A stretch of 64,000 bases of DNA from Dicaeum eximium (taxonomy: Eukaryota; Chordata; Aves; Passeriformes; Dicaeidae), in assembly GCA_013396995.1 (NCBI GenBank), contig VWZP01007937.1, positions 62,001-126,000 on the forward strand, given 5' to 3'. Of the stretch, positions 12,935 through 24,171 are shown piece by piece. The translations under genes and the position numbers were made by a program. The notes under the pieces are model-generated. The model was not told the DNA's origin. It ran no database searches and saw only the letters and a program-made list of their open reading frames with translations. Positions within the stretch are counted from its first letter, which is position 1. Every line of letters starts with the position of its first letter.

Positions 12935-13018
12935 GCATCCGGGTTGAGGTAGTAGGTTGTATGGTTTAGAGTTACACCCTGGGAGTTAACTGTACAACCT
13001 TCTAGCTTTCCTTGGAGC
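12935..13018 (+). ncRNA. MIRLET7C: let-7c microRNA precursor
   Basis: This 84-nt hairpin matches the vertebrate let-7c precursor closely along its whole length as far as I can recall it. The 5p mature arm is at 12945-12966 (seed GAGGUAG) and the 3p arm at 12990-13011 (starts CUGUACAACC). G at mature position 19 (12963) distinguishes let-7c from let-7a, which has A. The loop carries GGAG at 12982-12985, the motif bound by the LIN28 zinc knuckles, which recruits terminal uridylation and blocks maturation of most let-7 precursors. let-7 represses LIN28, HMGA2, RAS and MYC and drives differentiation. It can therefore be held back after transcription while its cluster mates miR-99a and miR-125b accumulate. 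Confidence 0.98.
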
Positions 13019-13378
13019 ACACTTGAGCCATCGAGGAATTCATCACCACTTTAATCTGATCAGGGAAAATATGCAAAAAGGTATTGTTTCATGGCTGTAC
13101 ATAATGATCACTCTGAGGCTTTATTGATGTTGAAATAGTCCTGATGACTTGATTATTTCATTTAAATCCTGTTATGAACAATGCTGACACATTGCCTTAA
13201 TGGACTGTGACTATGTACTGCAGACACTTAAGGAAAGAATGATGATTATTTTAATTCCATGAACAGGAAATTTTTAAAAGTTATTTTGGTTTATAAACTC
13301 AGGAAAATACCAACTATTTAATGCTTTTTTCTTTCTTCAGGGAGTAGGTTTGATTATTTACATTTGACTGACTATACA

Positions 13379-13973
13379 TTAAGGCAATACCGGAGGCATT
13401 ATATAGGTCTATATTTTTTTGAAAAGGAAAAGAAAATTTTCTTTTGTCCTTAAAATACTTTCCAGAAAATATCGCATGCTGCTGCTTGGATACCAGTGGC
13501 AATGTCACAAGTTGATCCTGGTCTTCCCTGGATTTATGATATTACTTCTTTGTGCCTGAAAAACTCAATGTTATGAGCACAGATCCAAATGACCTGCAGG
13601 CCCACCTGTGTTCCCACCTTCCTGTGACTCAGTGACTCAGCCCAGCCCCACTCAGGGGTCTCGGCACCTGTGTCCTTACACAGCATGTCAGGCCAAATGT
13701 CAGGCCAGGGTCAGACCTGACCCAAAATGCCTTTGTCTGTTTTGTTCCTTGATTCATCTTTCTTGCTCAGCAGGACTTGGAGAAGTCACATTCCCTGTGC
13801 AAATGGTTTCCAAAACACTGGAAACTGCCTCCAGTGTCAGATCCCTGCTCTGGGTGCCTCCACCCATGTGGGATGGATGCCATAGACAAAATTATCCCTC
13901 CTCAATCCTGGTGTTCTCTGTGTGTCTGCATGCCTTCTGCATGCTTTTTTTTTTTTTTTAAGGCAATACCGGA
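13379..13973. repeat. 563-bp block flanked by a perfect 16-bp direct repeat
   Basis: The 16-mer TTAAGGCAATACCGGA occurs exactly at 13379-13394 and 13958-13973 and brackets 563 bases. The enclosed DNA is richer in G+C than the flanks from about 13,590 on and ends in a run of T directly against the right repeat. Two TGACTCAG copies at 13625-13640 lie inside. A flanking repeat of this length resembles the target-site duplication left by LINE-type insertion. However, a poly(T) at the right end fits neither insertion orientation simply, since poly(A) would be expected at the right or poly(T) at the left. I do not recognise the contents as a known repeat family. Confidence 0.4.
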
Positions 13974-16900
13974 ATGAACCAAGAAAAAAGAAAAAAGGAA
14001 AAAAAAATCCTAATCTCTCTCTGGAGACAAAATTGGGCTTGTGGTCTTTTAAGCCCCAATTGTGTCACCCCATTTCATTCTGGTTTGCAGTCCTTCTCAT
14101 CCTGTCTGGAAAAACAAAGAAATGTCCCTTAATATGTACATCCCATGAGCAGGTATCCTAACAAAAAGAGAGAAAAAGAGTGTTTCCACTCCTAGAAACA
14201 GCTATGAAGCAAGAGAGAAAGAGCTCTGCCTGTATATTCACCATGATTTTTTAAGTGAGGACTGCTTCTGGAACTGACCTCAAAGATGAGGCCTCCCCTG
14301 TGAGATGGAATACACATTATCACCAAAGTCAGAGCATCTGGACCAGACAGTGATACTCATTCCAAAATAGTTGGGAAAAAGTGATACTGTCTTTTTCCAC
14401 ATACTTTTCCATAAAAAGTGAAAAGCAGTATTATTTTCAAGAACAATTTGTCATTAAAGACAGCAATAGTGATAATTTTGCTGGAAAGTGACTCAAGTTT
14501 GTTTATGTAAAGCAAAAGAGAGGAGTAACACCCCTGTGGTTTTGTAGGGGCAGATCAGACTCCTATGGGATGAGGAGAGGGTGAAATGTGGCTGTCCCAC
14601 ATAGGAGTGAGGGCTCTGTTCCTGGGGCTCCTGGGTTACCAGCAAACAGTTCTCTTTTGAGGGTGTTTTGAAGCCCTGAATTTCTGACTTTACTTTTATT
14701 GGAGGTGAACATAACAGGATGTTTGATATTTCCAATGATTAGTTGTTTTATGTTTTGCGTGAGCAAGGATAGTTAAGAATGTTTATTTTAAGTGGATTTG
14801 AAGGTTGATTGTATTTTAGTTGTGTTTTCTTTCCATGTCTGTCTATTAAAAAAATCGTTTGCTCACAGGTCCCTATGTTTGTCTCCTCTCAGCTTAAGGT
14901 CTACCTGAACCTTTTTCTAGATAAGGAATAACAGGAGGAGATGAAAATGAATTTAGTTTATCTTTTTAACAGCACTTACTTTCAGTGATTCATGTTTGTG
15001 ATAGGAAATTGATAAAGAGGATCTGCATGACAGGTGGATCCAGACTGAATTTTAAGCCTGTCTTAAAGTATATGGGACAGAGGAGAGATGAGGTTGAGTG
15101 AATCAGAATTGTTCCAAGCTGATGGAAAATGCTTGAGGAAACAGTGGGTAAATGGGAGGATAGATGGGAGACCTCCATCAACCAGTGAAGCCTAACAGGG
15201 ACCACTCACAATCTGAGTAAAAACTTCAATATCCTCTGTGGATTCAAAAAGACTCTGGTCACCAGTACATTTACTTTTGTTATTTTAATTTTTTTCTTTT
15301 GTAGTTTAAGTTCACTGGAAAGAAACAGTGTAATTGCTGGTTTCTGCCAACAGAGCAACAGGTGTTCAATCCTTTTATATTAATTCTTCAATTAGTTGCA
15401 AAATAAGGGGAATTGTTTATACTAAGCTGAACTGAATAGAAATGACTGATGCAGAAAATGTGGGAATGTTTCATCTGTCCTTCAAAGGCATGATAAATTT
15501 GTAATTCTATCAGGCCTAGTTGCAGGTTGCTATGCAAATTTTCATTGCAGCATCACCAGCTTTAATGAATATACATTTTCTCTATTTCTTTCTCTGTTCT
15601 TTAATTTAGGTTTTTTTACCCTGTAATGTGCAATACATTGTTTTGGCAAGAGTTATCAACTTACGAGCAAAAATGAATGAGACTGTGAGGTAATTTTGAA
15701 GTGGATTAAGGTAGAGAATGAAAAACAAAGGGGGGAAAAAGTTCTATTAAGAACAGCTGGATGGAGTTAAGTCTTCTGTGATTTCATTTGAAAGTCATAA
15801 AACATATTGTCTGTTTTAAGTAAAGTCTGACATATTTTACCTGTGCAGTGGAGTTGGAATATAAGTGTGCCTCGTAGACAGCATTACACTGATGTGATGC
15901 TTCTGTAGGAAATAAATGCACTTTGTGACATGGCTAAACGAGGATGGGTTCCAACCCAGGGCCCATCTGAGAGTATTTGCTCCTGTAAGTAAGACAGAAC
16001 ATTGTCATTCTTGTGCCTTTACTTTGCTTCTTGCATTGGGAAAAAATCTCCATTAAGATATTCAGGGAAAATCTGAAGATCCTGTGGATCTGCAAATCCC
16101 AGTTGTTCCTTTGGGAGACATGTCCTCAGTGTTTCACAAGTTTGGTCCTAAAGAGAAGCTGCAGAGCCACTGACCCACCCAGCACCCTTTTTCTTGCCAT
16201 AACTTCCTTGGTAAAGATCAAGTCTGATCCATGGTCCTGGTTCCCAACAAAGGAATTACAGCATGGCAGAAACCCACTGCCATGCCAGGTCCTGCTGTTT
16301 TAAGAGCTAGGTCACTTCAGTGAGCTGGGGAGAATTTGTATTTCCTTCTGAAGCCCACAGTGTCTTTATCCAGAGGCACATCCAAAGGAAACAGAGTTAG
16401 AAGAACATTTTTGAGTTAACAACCATGATTTACACTGACAGTGCTTCCAAACACTGCTTTGGGTGTTTTGGGCACAGCCATTTTGACACCTTTCCCTGTA
16501 CCAAAGCTGCCATTAATCCAGTTTACCAGAGGAGGTAAAGTAAATTATTACTAGTTTTGTGGCGTTGAAATAGCACAGAGTAGTCAAAAATATATGAGCA
16601 AATTTCTGGTTTTGTTATTCCACTCAGCAAAAGAAAATGCTGAGTTTCACTTGGTCTCATCCTTTGTTTAACTTGCTTGTCTTCAAAACAGTTGAAGTTC
16701 TTTAGAGATTTTTAGGTAAAGAATGTGTTAAAATACTTAAAAGCAATCCCAGAAAAGGTTTTCCATGCAAATCTGTTCTATAAACATGACAAACAGCATT
16801 TAATAATCTCCAAAACTTGTTCATTGAAACTCTTCAGCAAGAGACCTTGCTGATAGGTTGCTTAACTAATAAAGTTGGAATAGAAGTGCACTTAAAATTT

Positions 16901-19900
16901 TTCAGATATTTTGGATGTGGTTTCATATGACATTCATTTATCTATTGAGAGCAGCATCTGATATTTTTAATAAAATAAGCATTAATTACATATGGCAGGT
17001 CCTGTTTAACTGTGGGTATTGCTTTTATAGCACAGTTAAATACAAGTCTGAAAAGCTAATGCTTTTTTATTACACAGTACAGAAGAAAAAAATTGCTTCC
17101 TCTTTGGCCTTCACATAGTAAAAATATTTACATCAAAGTGATCTTTTGGTGGAGTTTAATTTTGCATAAGGCTTCTGAATATTTCAGTTATAATTCATTA
17201 TAAAATATATCATATATATGAAAATTTCAGGCTAATTTTGTTTGTGTTTTTTTTCCCTTCACATCTTCTTTCATGCCACTTCTAGAAACAGTAAGAGTAA
17301 GCCTCACATTGATGAAATCTTCTCAAGAATGCTTGCAAAATCTGAGTAAAAACTCAAAGATCAGGCCTCTTTTTTTTTTTTTGGTTTTCTAAAATGATAT
17401 CATCATGTTCAGGAATTCCGGTCTCCTTATCCCTTCTTTTACAAATATGATTGGCATGGTATTTGATCTTACAGCAAAATAGGCATGGATCCCTTTGCTT
17501 GTATTGGCTTTGTTGCACCTTTTTTGAATGGAAATATCTCCTCCATAAATGCCTGTACTTGGAGGTTTTCTGGGTAAGGGAGTTGTTTGGTTTGAGTAAG
17601 ACTGGCAGTGAGATGCACCAACCATTGCACCAAGAGCCCCATTGGAAAGACACAAATACAGAACAGCAGACTAATCCCTTTTCTAAGAGTCATAACAGCC
17701 TTGTGTACTGCTTTGCTTTCATTGTTGGGGGAAAAGGCAGAGGTGTGCACTTTTATTTTCTTGCATGTCGTTAATGTACATAAATTATGCTTGTATTATC
17801 TTTATCTGAATGTTATGAGTCACCCCAACTAAACTTTATGCCCATGGTTGAGAGTGGTTTATCTGGGTTAATCTGCAGTTTATCTGGGAAATGTGACTCT
17901 CTTCCTTTTACTTTTGGTCTCCACACACTGTTTCCACTGGTCTTTTTTTGATTCTTCATTTACTGAGATCATGATAATCCTGGCAATGGGTGTAGAATCC
18001 ATTGCAGATATACTGGCAACAGGGATGGATTGGGAATGCCATGATGGCTGGAGAGAAATATGGGATTCCTGTCAGAAACCAAAGTTTACTCAAACTCCAT
18101 GTGTCCTTTCTGTCATGACTCTTCAGATTGGGAAGGAGAATAAAGCTGTTTATTACTATCACCTTTGTAGGTCTGCCTTGAGACCCTGGGGTTGAATTTG
18201 CTCAAACTTTGTGTGACTCTCATTTTTCAAAGCCCCTGGACAATAAAAGTAGTCTAAGGCTCACTTTTCCCTGACAAAAACCCAGCCTTGTGGTTACTGC
18301 AACATCAAAGCAGATTTGCATGTCTGAGAAAAAATGACTGTCAGTAACATGTATCTTTATGTACATTTGCTGTTGGGGATTTTTGCTTGGCACTACATTG
18401 AAATGAACAAAAGAACACAATCCCAAAATTCTCCATCTCAGCCACTGCAATTAGTTTCTAAGACAAATTTGTTCATTTCCCATGTTAGGAAGAAACCATC
18501 AGATAGGAACTTGACCATGATAACTTCACTTCAAGTTGCTTGAAAGAACTTTAGACTATGGATAGCATTTGGAGAATGCTAAATCCATATAAATGTCTGG
18601 TTTTCTGGAAAGTTACCCAAGAAAGATGTTCTGTCCTGACCAGGAAGTAGATTTCATGGTAGACATAGCTTGAAAGTGCCTCTGGTATTTAAGTGTCCTG
18701 GGCTGAGAGTCATTGGCTGCTATTCAAAATCACAGTTTGTCCAGCAAATCTTGCACTTTCAGAGAGTATTTCCATCTCCACCTTTTCAAAAAGCCTAAGT
18801 GTACTTAGTTGGCACAATTGAAGGGGATTTATTCCAAAAGTTCCTTGAACCCGCAGATTTGCCTGTGTCAGCTGAACCTTTTATTAGGTGGGTAATTTTT
18901 TGGGGGTAGAATTTTTAATAAAGTAGGATTGATACTTTGTTGAGCTAAGTTGTTTGAGAGATGCTGCTGAGGCTGATGTCCCTGTGGGAGGACATCTTTG
19001 TGAACTGGGGCACAGGCAGCAGTGGAACAACGTAGATGTTCAGCTCTATGATAAGTTCTTTTGTCCAAATGTTAACTTTTGGTCCTTAGGCTAGATTTTT
19101 CCAGCAGTATGTATTTACCCATATTCACTTCTAATTTCTTCAGCTGTACTGCCCAAATATATATATTTCCATGTTGTGTATTGTAAAGAACTAATCTCAG
19201 ACCACCTAAATCATGTGTTGCACTTGGGTCTCATCACTGCCTGGATAGGAAGGCAGTGTCTGAAAATTCCCAGCCTCTGCTGTTTATGGCCCACACACAC
19301 TTGGAGATGAGGCTGCAGGCTTGAGTCCATCTGAGGTACCACAGCTGGCAGTTTGGCTAGTGGCCTAGGGAGGTTTTTGCTTGAGAAAGTATTTTTGTCT
19401 TCAGACAGCATTTATTCAGGATGTGCCTTGTGAAGTACGTGGTTCCTGTGGTCATAAGGGCATTTTTGCAAGTGATTATTATTAAATATTGCAAAGTGTA
19501 TTGCTCTTGTTAAATGTTTATCTTCTGATACGGGAAGAATTTAGAGGTATTTTTATCATTATTTTGGTTTTGAATTATAGCTGTAACACAATGGCCAAAA
19601 TGTAAATTTTAGTCATGAGTCTAAGAACCTAACTCCTACTTAGTGTAACATTTTGAAGCAATCCTGGTTTTTTTCCCGAAATATCTTGGGCATTTAGGAG
19701 CCAGCATGCTGTTGATTTACAACATCTGGGCAAGTTTAAGAAAAGAAATCTCAGGTGCAAAGGCATTTTTACAGCTTTTTGACCCAATGGCAGGATGTTA
19801 AATATATAAAGTGGTTGTAGCTGCCCATAGGTTGAGCTTCTGTATGTTAGACACTTAAACTTGGAGTGCCAATCCCTTCTTAACCACTGTTATGAGATAA

Positions 19901-19990
19901 TAGTGCCTTAATACCTCTCCTCTGGCTGTTGTAAAGAAAGGCAATATAAACAATGCAGCCAGAGAAAAAAGGCACAGCTTGCACACCTGA
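13974..19990. other. Non-coding interval downstream of let-7c
   Basis: No gene, RNA gene or clear interspersed repeat was recognised in this roughly 6-kb stretch. Open frames are short (up to 107 codons) and frequently overlap frames of similar length on the other strand, for example at 17,350-17,780, as chance frames do. By position it is intronic sequence of the miRNA host unit. Confidence 0.6.
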
Positions 19991-20570
19991 TACTCTTTTT
20001 GGTGTCACTGCCAGCCATGCAGGTGCTCCAAGGGGACACAGGACTCCTTTCCTCTCCTTGCCCAGCACTGTGGGAGAAGCTGTCTGCCGTGGGAGACAGT
20101 GGTATGCCAGCCTCTTGTTTTTAGGGCAATGCTGTCAGGGAATGCTGCCAGGCACTGCTGCCTCCATCCTGAGCACCAGCAGGCACCGTCCTGCCAGGGA
20201 GCCCTCGTGCACTGCTGGGGCAGGGGTGGCTCTTGTTGGAAAGGGCTGCAGTCACCACCCCACCAAGGACAGGGACCATGCCCATAAGGGAGGAATTGAG
20301 GGTAGCACTGAGTCAGGTCGGGGTATTTTTGGCTACAAAAGTCCAAGTGTTGGTCTGTGGAAGTAAACACGCAGTCTGCCTAATGAATGTGCTATTTATT
20401 AGCCGTGTGAGCTGCTGGAAATACCAAAGCGGATAAGGGCAGCGATTCAAGGCCACAGAGCTGGGCCCACACCGCTCCCTAAGGCAGGAGCCAAGGATGT
20501 GGGAATCCTCTCCAAGGGGAAACCCTGGGAGTCCGGAGCGAGTGTCGGGCTGTGCTCATCTCCAGGCAAG
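19991..20570. other. GC-rich non-coding patch
   Basis: This is a local rise in G+C within AT-rich DNA. It opens frames of 137 codons on the plus strand (19953-20366) and 121 codons on the minus strand (20005-20370), largely overlapping. Neither shows a recognisable domain or signal peptide. Opposite-strand frames of similar length in GC-rich sequence are what loss of AT-rich stop codons produces. I therefore do not call a gene. Confidence 0.45.
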
Positions 20571-20589
20571 AGGAGGTTTGTGCTGAGGA

Positions 20590-20820
20590 TCCTTCTCATA
20601 TGTGAGGAGAAGCTGTTGTTTGTTATTGTGTAATTTGATTTGACTCTAATTTAATGACAGTTCTTAGCAGGCAACATGATTTGCAAGGCTGATTTCAATT
20701 TTTATTGATTGGGCCTTTAATTTACTTGGACTTGCACTCAGAAGCTTCATCGGAGATTTAATGAAAGTCTGCAAAACAAGCTTGGTAAGGAATTTTTTGA
20801 TGGAACTTGAACTCAAATTC
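20590..20820. promoter_or_regulatory. Candidate conserved non-coding element
   Basis: This compact block is dense in homeodomain-like words: GTAATTTGATTTGACTC, CTAATTTAATGAC, TTTATTGATTGGGC (20701-20714) and CTTTAATTTAC. This is the texture typical of deeply conserved developmental enhancers around vertebrate regulatory genes. It lies about 7.7 kb downstream of let-7c. Conservation itself cannot be seen from one sequence, so the call is inference from composition and motif density. Confidence 0.3.
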
Positions 20821-21275
20821 TTCAATAACAAGTCATTCAGGTGCAGTGTGAAAATATTTTAAGAAAGAAAATTCTTAGTTAAACTTCACTTTTTAAATGG
20901 CAGATTGGCAAATCCATTATTTAAAACCCACTTTTCTTGCGGATTTTTTTCCTCAATATCTCACACTCAATATCTATTCAAAGGTAAATTAAAGATTTCA
21001 TTTTTAGAATTTTGCATAATGGGCTTTTAAAGGGGATATCTTGGAGATTATAATTGCAAAACTTTCACTGAAAATAAGTAACTTATAACTTTTGGAAATC
21101 TATCGTTTTATTCATTAGTAAGGAATTTATCAAATGCAGAACAAGTTCTGTAAAAGCAGCTGCAACAGTCTTCTACTTATTTTCATGCTGCAGGTATTTT
21201 TCAAAGTAAAGATTGCAAAGCATAAAAAATAGATGATATGATTTTGAAATCTAACAGTAATTTTATAAAGCTTTC

Positions 21276-21300
21276 TTAATTTATAATATTTATAAATTAA
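21276..21300. repeat. AT-rich perfect inverted repeat
   Basis: Two 11-bp arms, TTAATTTATAA and TTATAAATTAA, are separated by 3 bases. Every base is A or T, so the site could extrude as a cruciform or be an unstable DNA site. A partial third copy (ATTCATAAATTT) follows at about 21301-21315. Confidence 0.85.
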
Positions 21301-24098
21301 TATTCATAAATTTTAGAAATTAATGCTCCAGAGATGAGCTAGGAAGAGATTAATTAATGATAATTTTTGTTACCTTTTCTGAAACCAAACCTTTGCACTT
21401 GAACTAACAAATGAAAAAAGCAGCAAGAGACACAGAGTGTATCTGTATGGAAGGAAGGAAGGAATAGGGAGGATGAATTATTATGTGATAAGAAGTGTAA
21501 AAAGATAGAAAGAAGGAAATTGAAGCTGCACATGGAATATGAGAGAGGCTACAAGGAATGGAACTGCAGTCACTGCTCATTTGCACTTAGAGGGGCTCTG
21601 GGAATGTAGGTACAGGAGTTCAGGAAGGTGGAAGAAAAAAAGGAACTTGAAAAATATGGGGAAAGGACATGAGAATGTTGTAGCTTCACATTGTTGTGCT
21701 TCATCCACATTGGTGCGTCTTGGTAACTGTGAAATATTAAAAGAAGGAAAGATTTAGAGGCAAAGCTTCATATTTGTAAATAAACAGAATATTTCCTCCT
21801 GGGAATAAGTTTTTGTATTTCCTGGTCAATTCCTATTTATTGTATAAGCAGAAAATCCCATTATAATATATAAATTTGGAGGGCAGTAACTATGAAAAGT
21901 AGTATCTGAGGGTAGTACACATTTCAGACATATTGAAACCATCTCAAAATTATCCCTTACTACTGAGAATTAGGAAGCCAAAAATATAAATCTAAAGATC
22001 AACTGAAAATCCAGAGGGAAGGCACACAGATAGCCATAACTCTGACTAAAGCAAGCAATATAGTAATGGTGGTGGTTAGTTCAGTTTAGTCTAAGACAAC
22101 AAGCACTAAATGAGATTATATTATGGCCATATTATAACTGCACAGTGTCATCATAAGAGAGAATCAACTTGTGTGTGTGCCCTTCCCTTGGCATCTGCTC
22201 AGTTTATTTGCGTAAACGAGAAATATAAAACTCCCAAAAGCTTGAATCAAAAAGAATAAGATAGCCCCAGCTTTTATATGAACTGTAATTAATTTGCAGC
22301 CTGTTACCACAAAACTTAATTTAGGGAAATTCCTAGTTAGAATCAAGAATGTTGAACATTTGTGTGAATAAGAACAGTATGTGCAGTGGTGCTAGAAGTA
22401 GCAATATTTCTGATTCAAACCATGCACTGAAGAGTTGTTGAGGTTCCAGAACTTCTTTCCCTTTAAAATTATGAGAGAATGGAGTTTATTGACTGATGAT
22501 CACTTCCAGACACAGAATGGTGGTCTATTAGTCCTTTTCAGAGTGTAATAGCAGTTCCACATGACACAAATTAATGGAATATCTCATTAATTCCCTAAAT
22601 GTCACTAAACTGGTCAAGTCATAAATTTCCATCTCCTTGAACTAAACTTAGCGGCTTCCAATTTTTCAATTCTATGAAAACATCTGCAGAATATGGAATC
22701 TGTTAAACCAGCAGGATCTACATTGGCAGATACCATGATCTTAACCTGAGCTATTTCTATGAAGGAGATCAGCTTATTCAGCATCCAAAAAGAGCTTGAA
22801 GATTTACATTCAAGTTTGTTTTGAGGAGAATTTTTGCCTCTCTATTCTATACATAAACACTAATTTCTCTATCCAATAAAAGGAGGAAATGTGAATATTT
22901 ATGGTATGAGATAAATAATATTATTCAGTATTTTCAAATCTCAGTTTTGCGTTAGAATGTTATTTGCTTGTTAAGTGAAATGGTTAAGCAGTAAAACAGG
23001 CTTTTGTTATGATTATGAAATGGTGATTTGTTCTTTGCCTTAATCTTCATGTGAAGTATCCTCAAAGCTTTTGTTTTAAACAAAAAGTAGCATAACACGA
23101 AGTGAATCATATTCATAGGCACTTTTGTGAGGGGAAAAAAAAATAAACTATATTGTCTTCCACAAGACAATCCTAATTTACCAGATAGCAATTTCTCATT
23201 GGAGAGAATTACAGTAATTTTACAATTTTTTTAATGTTGCATTAGAGGATTGTACTGACTTGTCTGATCATCATCAGTTGTTTCTCTTCTCTCCATTTGA
23301 TAGAACTACAATATACAAGTCAGGCCTCAATTTACTGTTGCTGTCTGTCAGTGCATTTTACATACTGCATATAATCCATATATTGCATTTTATATACTTT
23401 ATATACTCCAATGCAGCTTCCCATATGTGATGTTACATTTTTTTAAGACCTGATAGTAAATTTCTCCCTAAATGAGGTCTTGAATGAAGATTTATTTCAG
23501 AATTATTGATCATGAAAACAGGATCCCCGCATAAAGAAAAGCATTTATTAATGTAAGTCTATAGTTCAATTAACATATTAAATTAGGAAATACTGAGAAA
23601 GTAAAATTCTCAAAATGTATTAAGTACATTGCTTTCATTTATGTAATTTTTCACTCACAGCTTTCTTTTCGAATGCAAGTAGATCCTCAAAAATACCTTA
23701 AAATACATTAATAACCAGAAAACCTCACTATAAGGAGAAATAATTAAAATCCTTGCTGATGTTAAAATGGTCTAAAAAAAATTCAATTCCAGTCACTTTT
23801 ATCATTAGGGTCTGTAGAATGGAATTGGAAATACTGAAAATGTAACTATCTCTGTTAAGTGCAATAACATTTGAAAATACTTGTTCTAAAAATTTTTGTA
23901 TGGCTTCAGAGCTACAGATGACTTCAGAAGCTTTAAAGCTGCTTTAAACTTTAAATCTGTGGATTGAAGCAAATATGTATAAATATGTTTGACAAATACT
24001 TAGGAGTATTTCATTTCATTAATGAAAGTATGGATGTTGAGTTCTAACTCTGTGGAATGTAAGGGAGTGAGAACATTTCCTAACATATAGATGTGAGG

Positions 24099-24171
24099 GT
24101 TTTTTTTTGTCTGTTTTTTTTTTTAGGTTTTTTTTTTGGTTTTTTTTTTTTTTTTTGGGGGGGGGGGGGGG
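24099..24171. repeat. T-rich tract ending in a 15-base G run
   Basis: Several long T runs interrupted by short G-bearing breaks end abruptly in 15 consecutive G (24157-24171). Junctions of long T and G runs are prone to polymerase slippage, so the lengths may not be exact in the assembly. The G run could fold as, or multimerise into, a G-quadruplex. Confidence 0.9.

Noticed and set aside
19953..20370. Overlapping 137- and 121-codon frames on opposite strands
   Set aside because: Similar-length frames on both strands of a GC-rich patch are expected by chance; no motifs.
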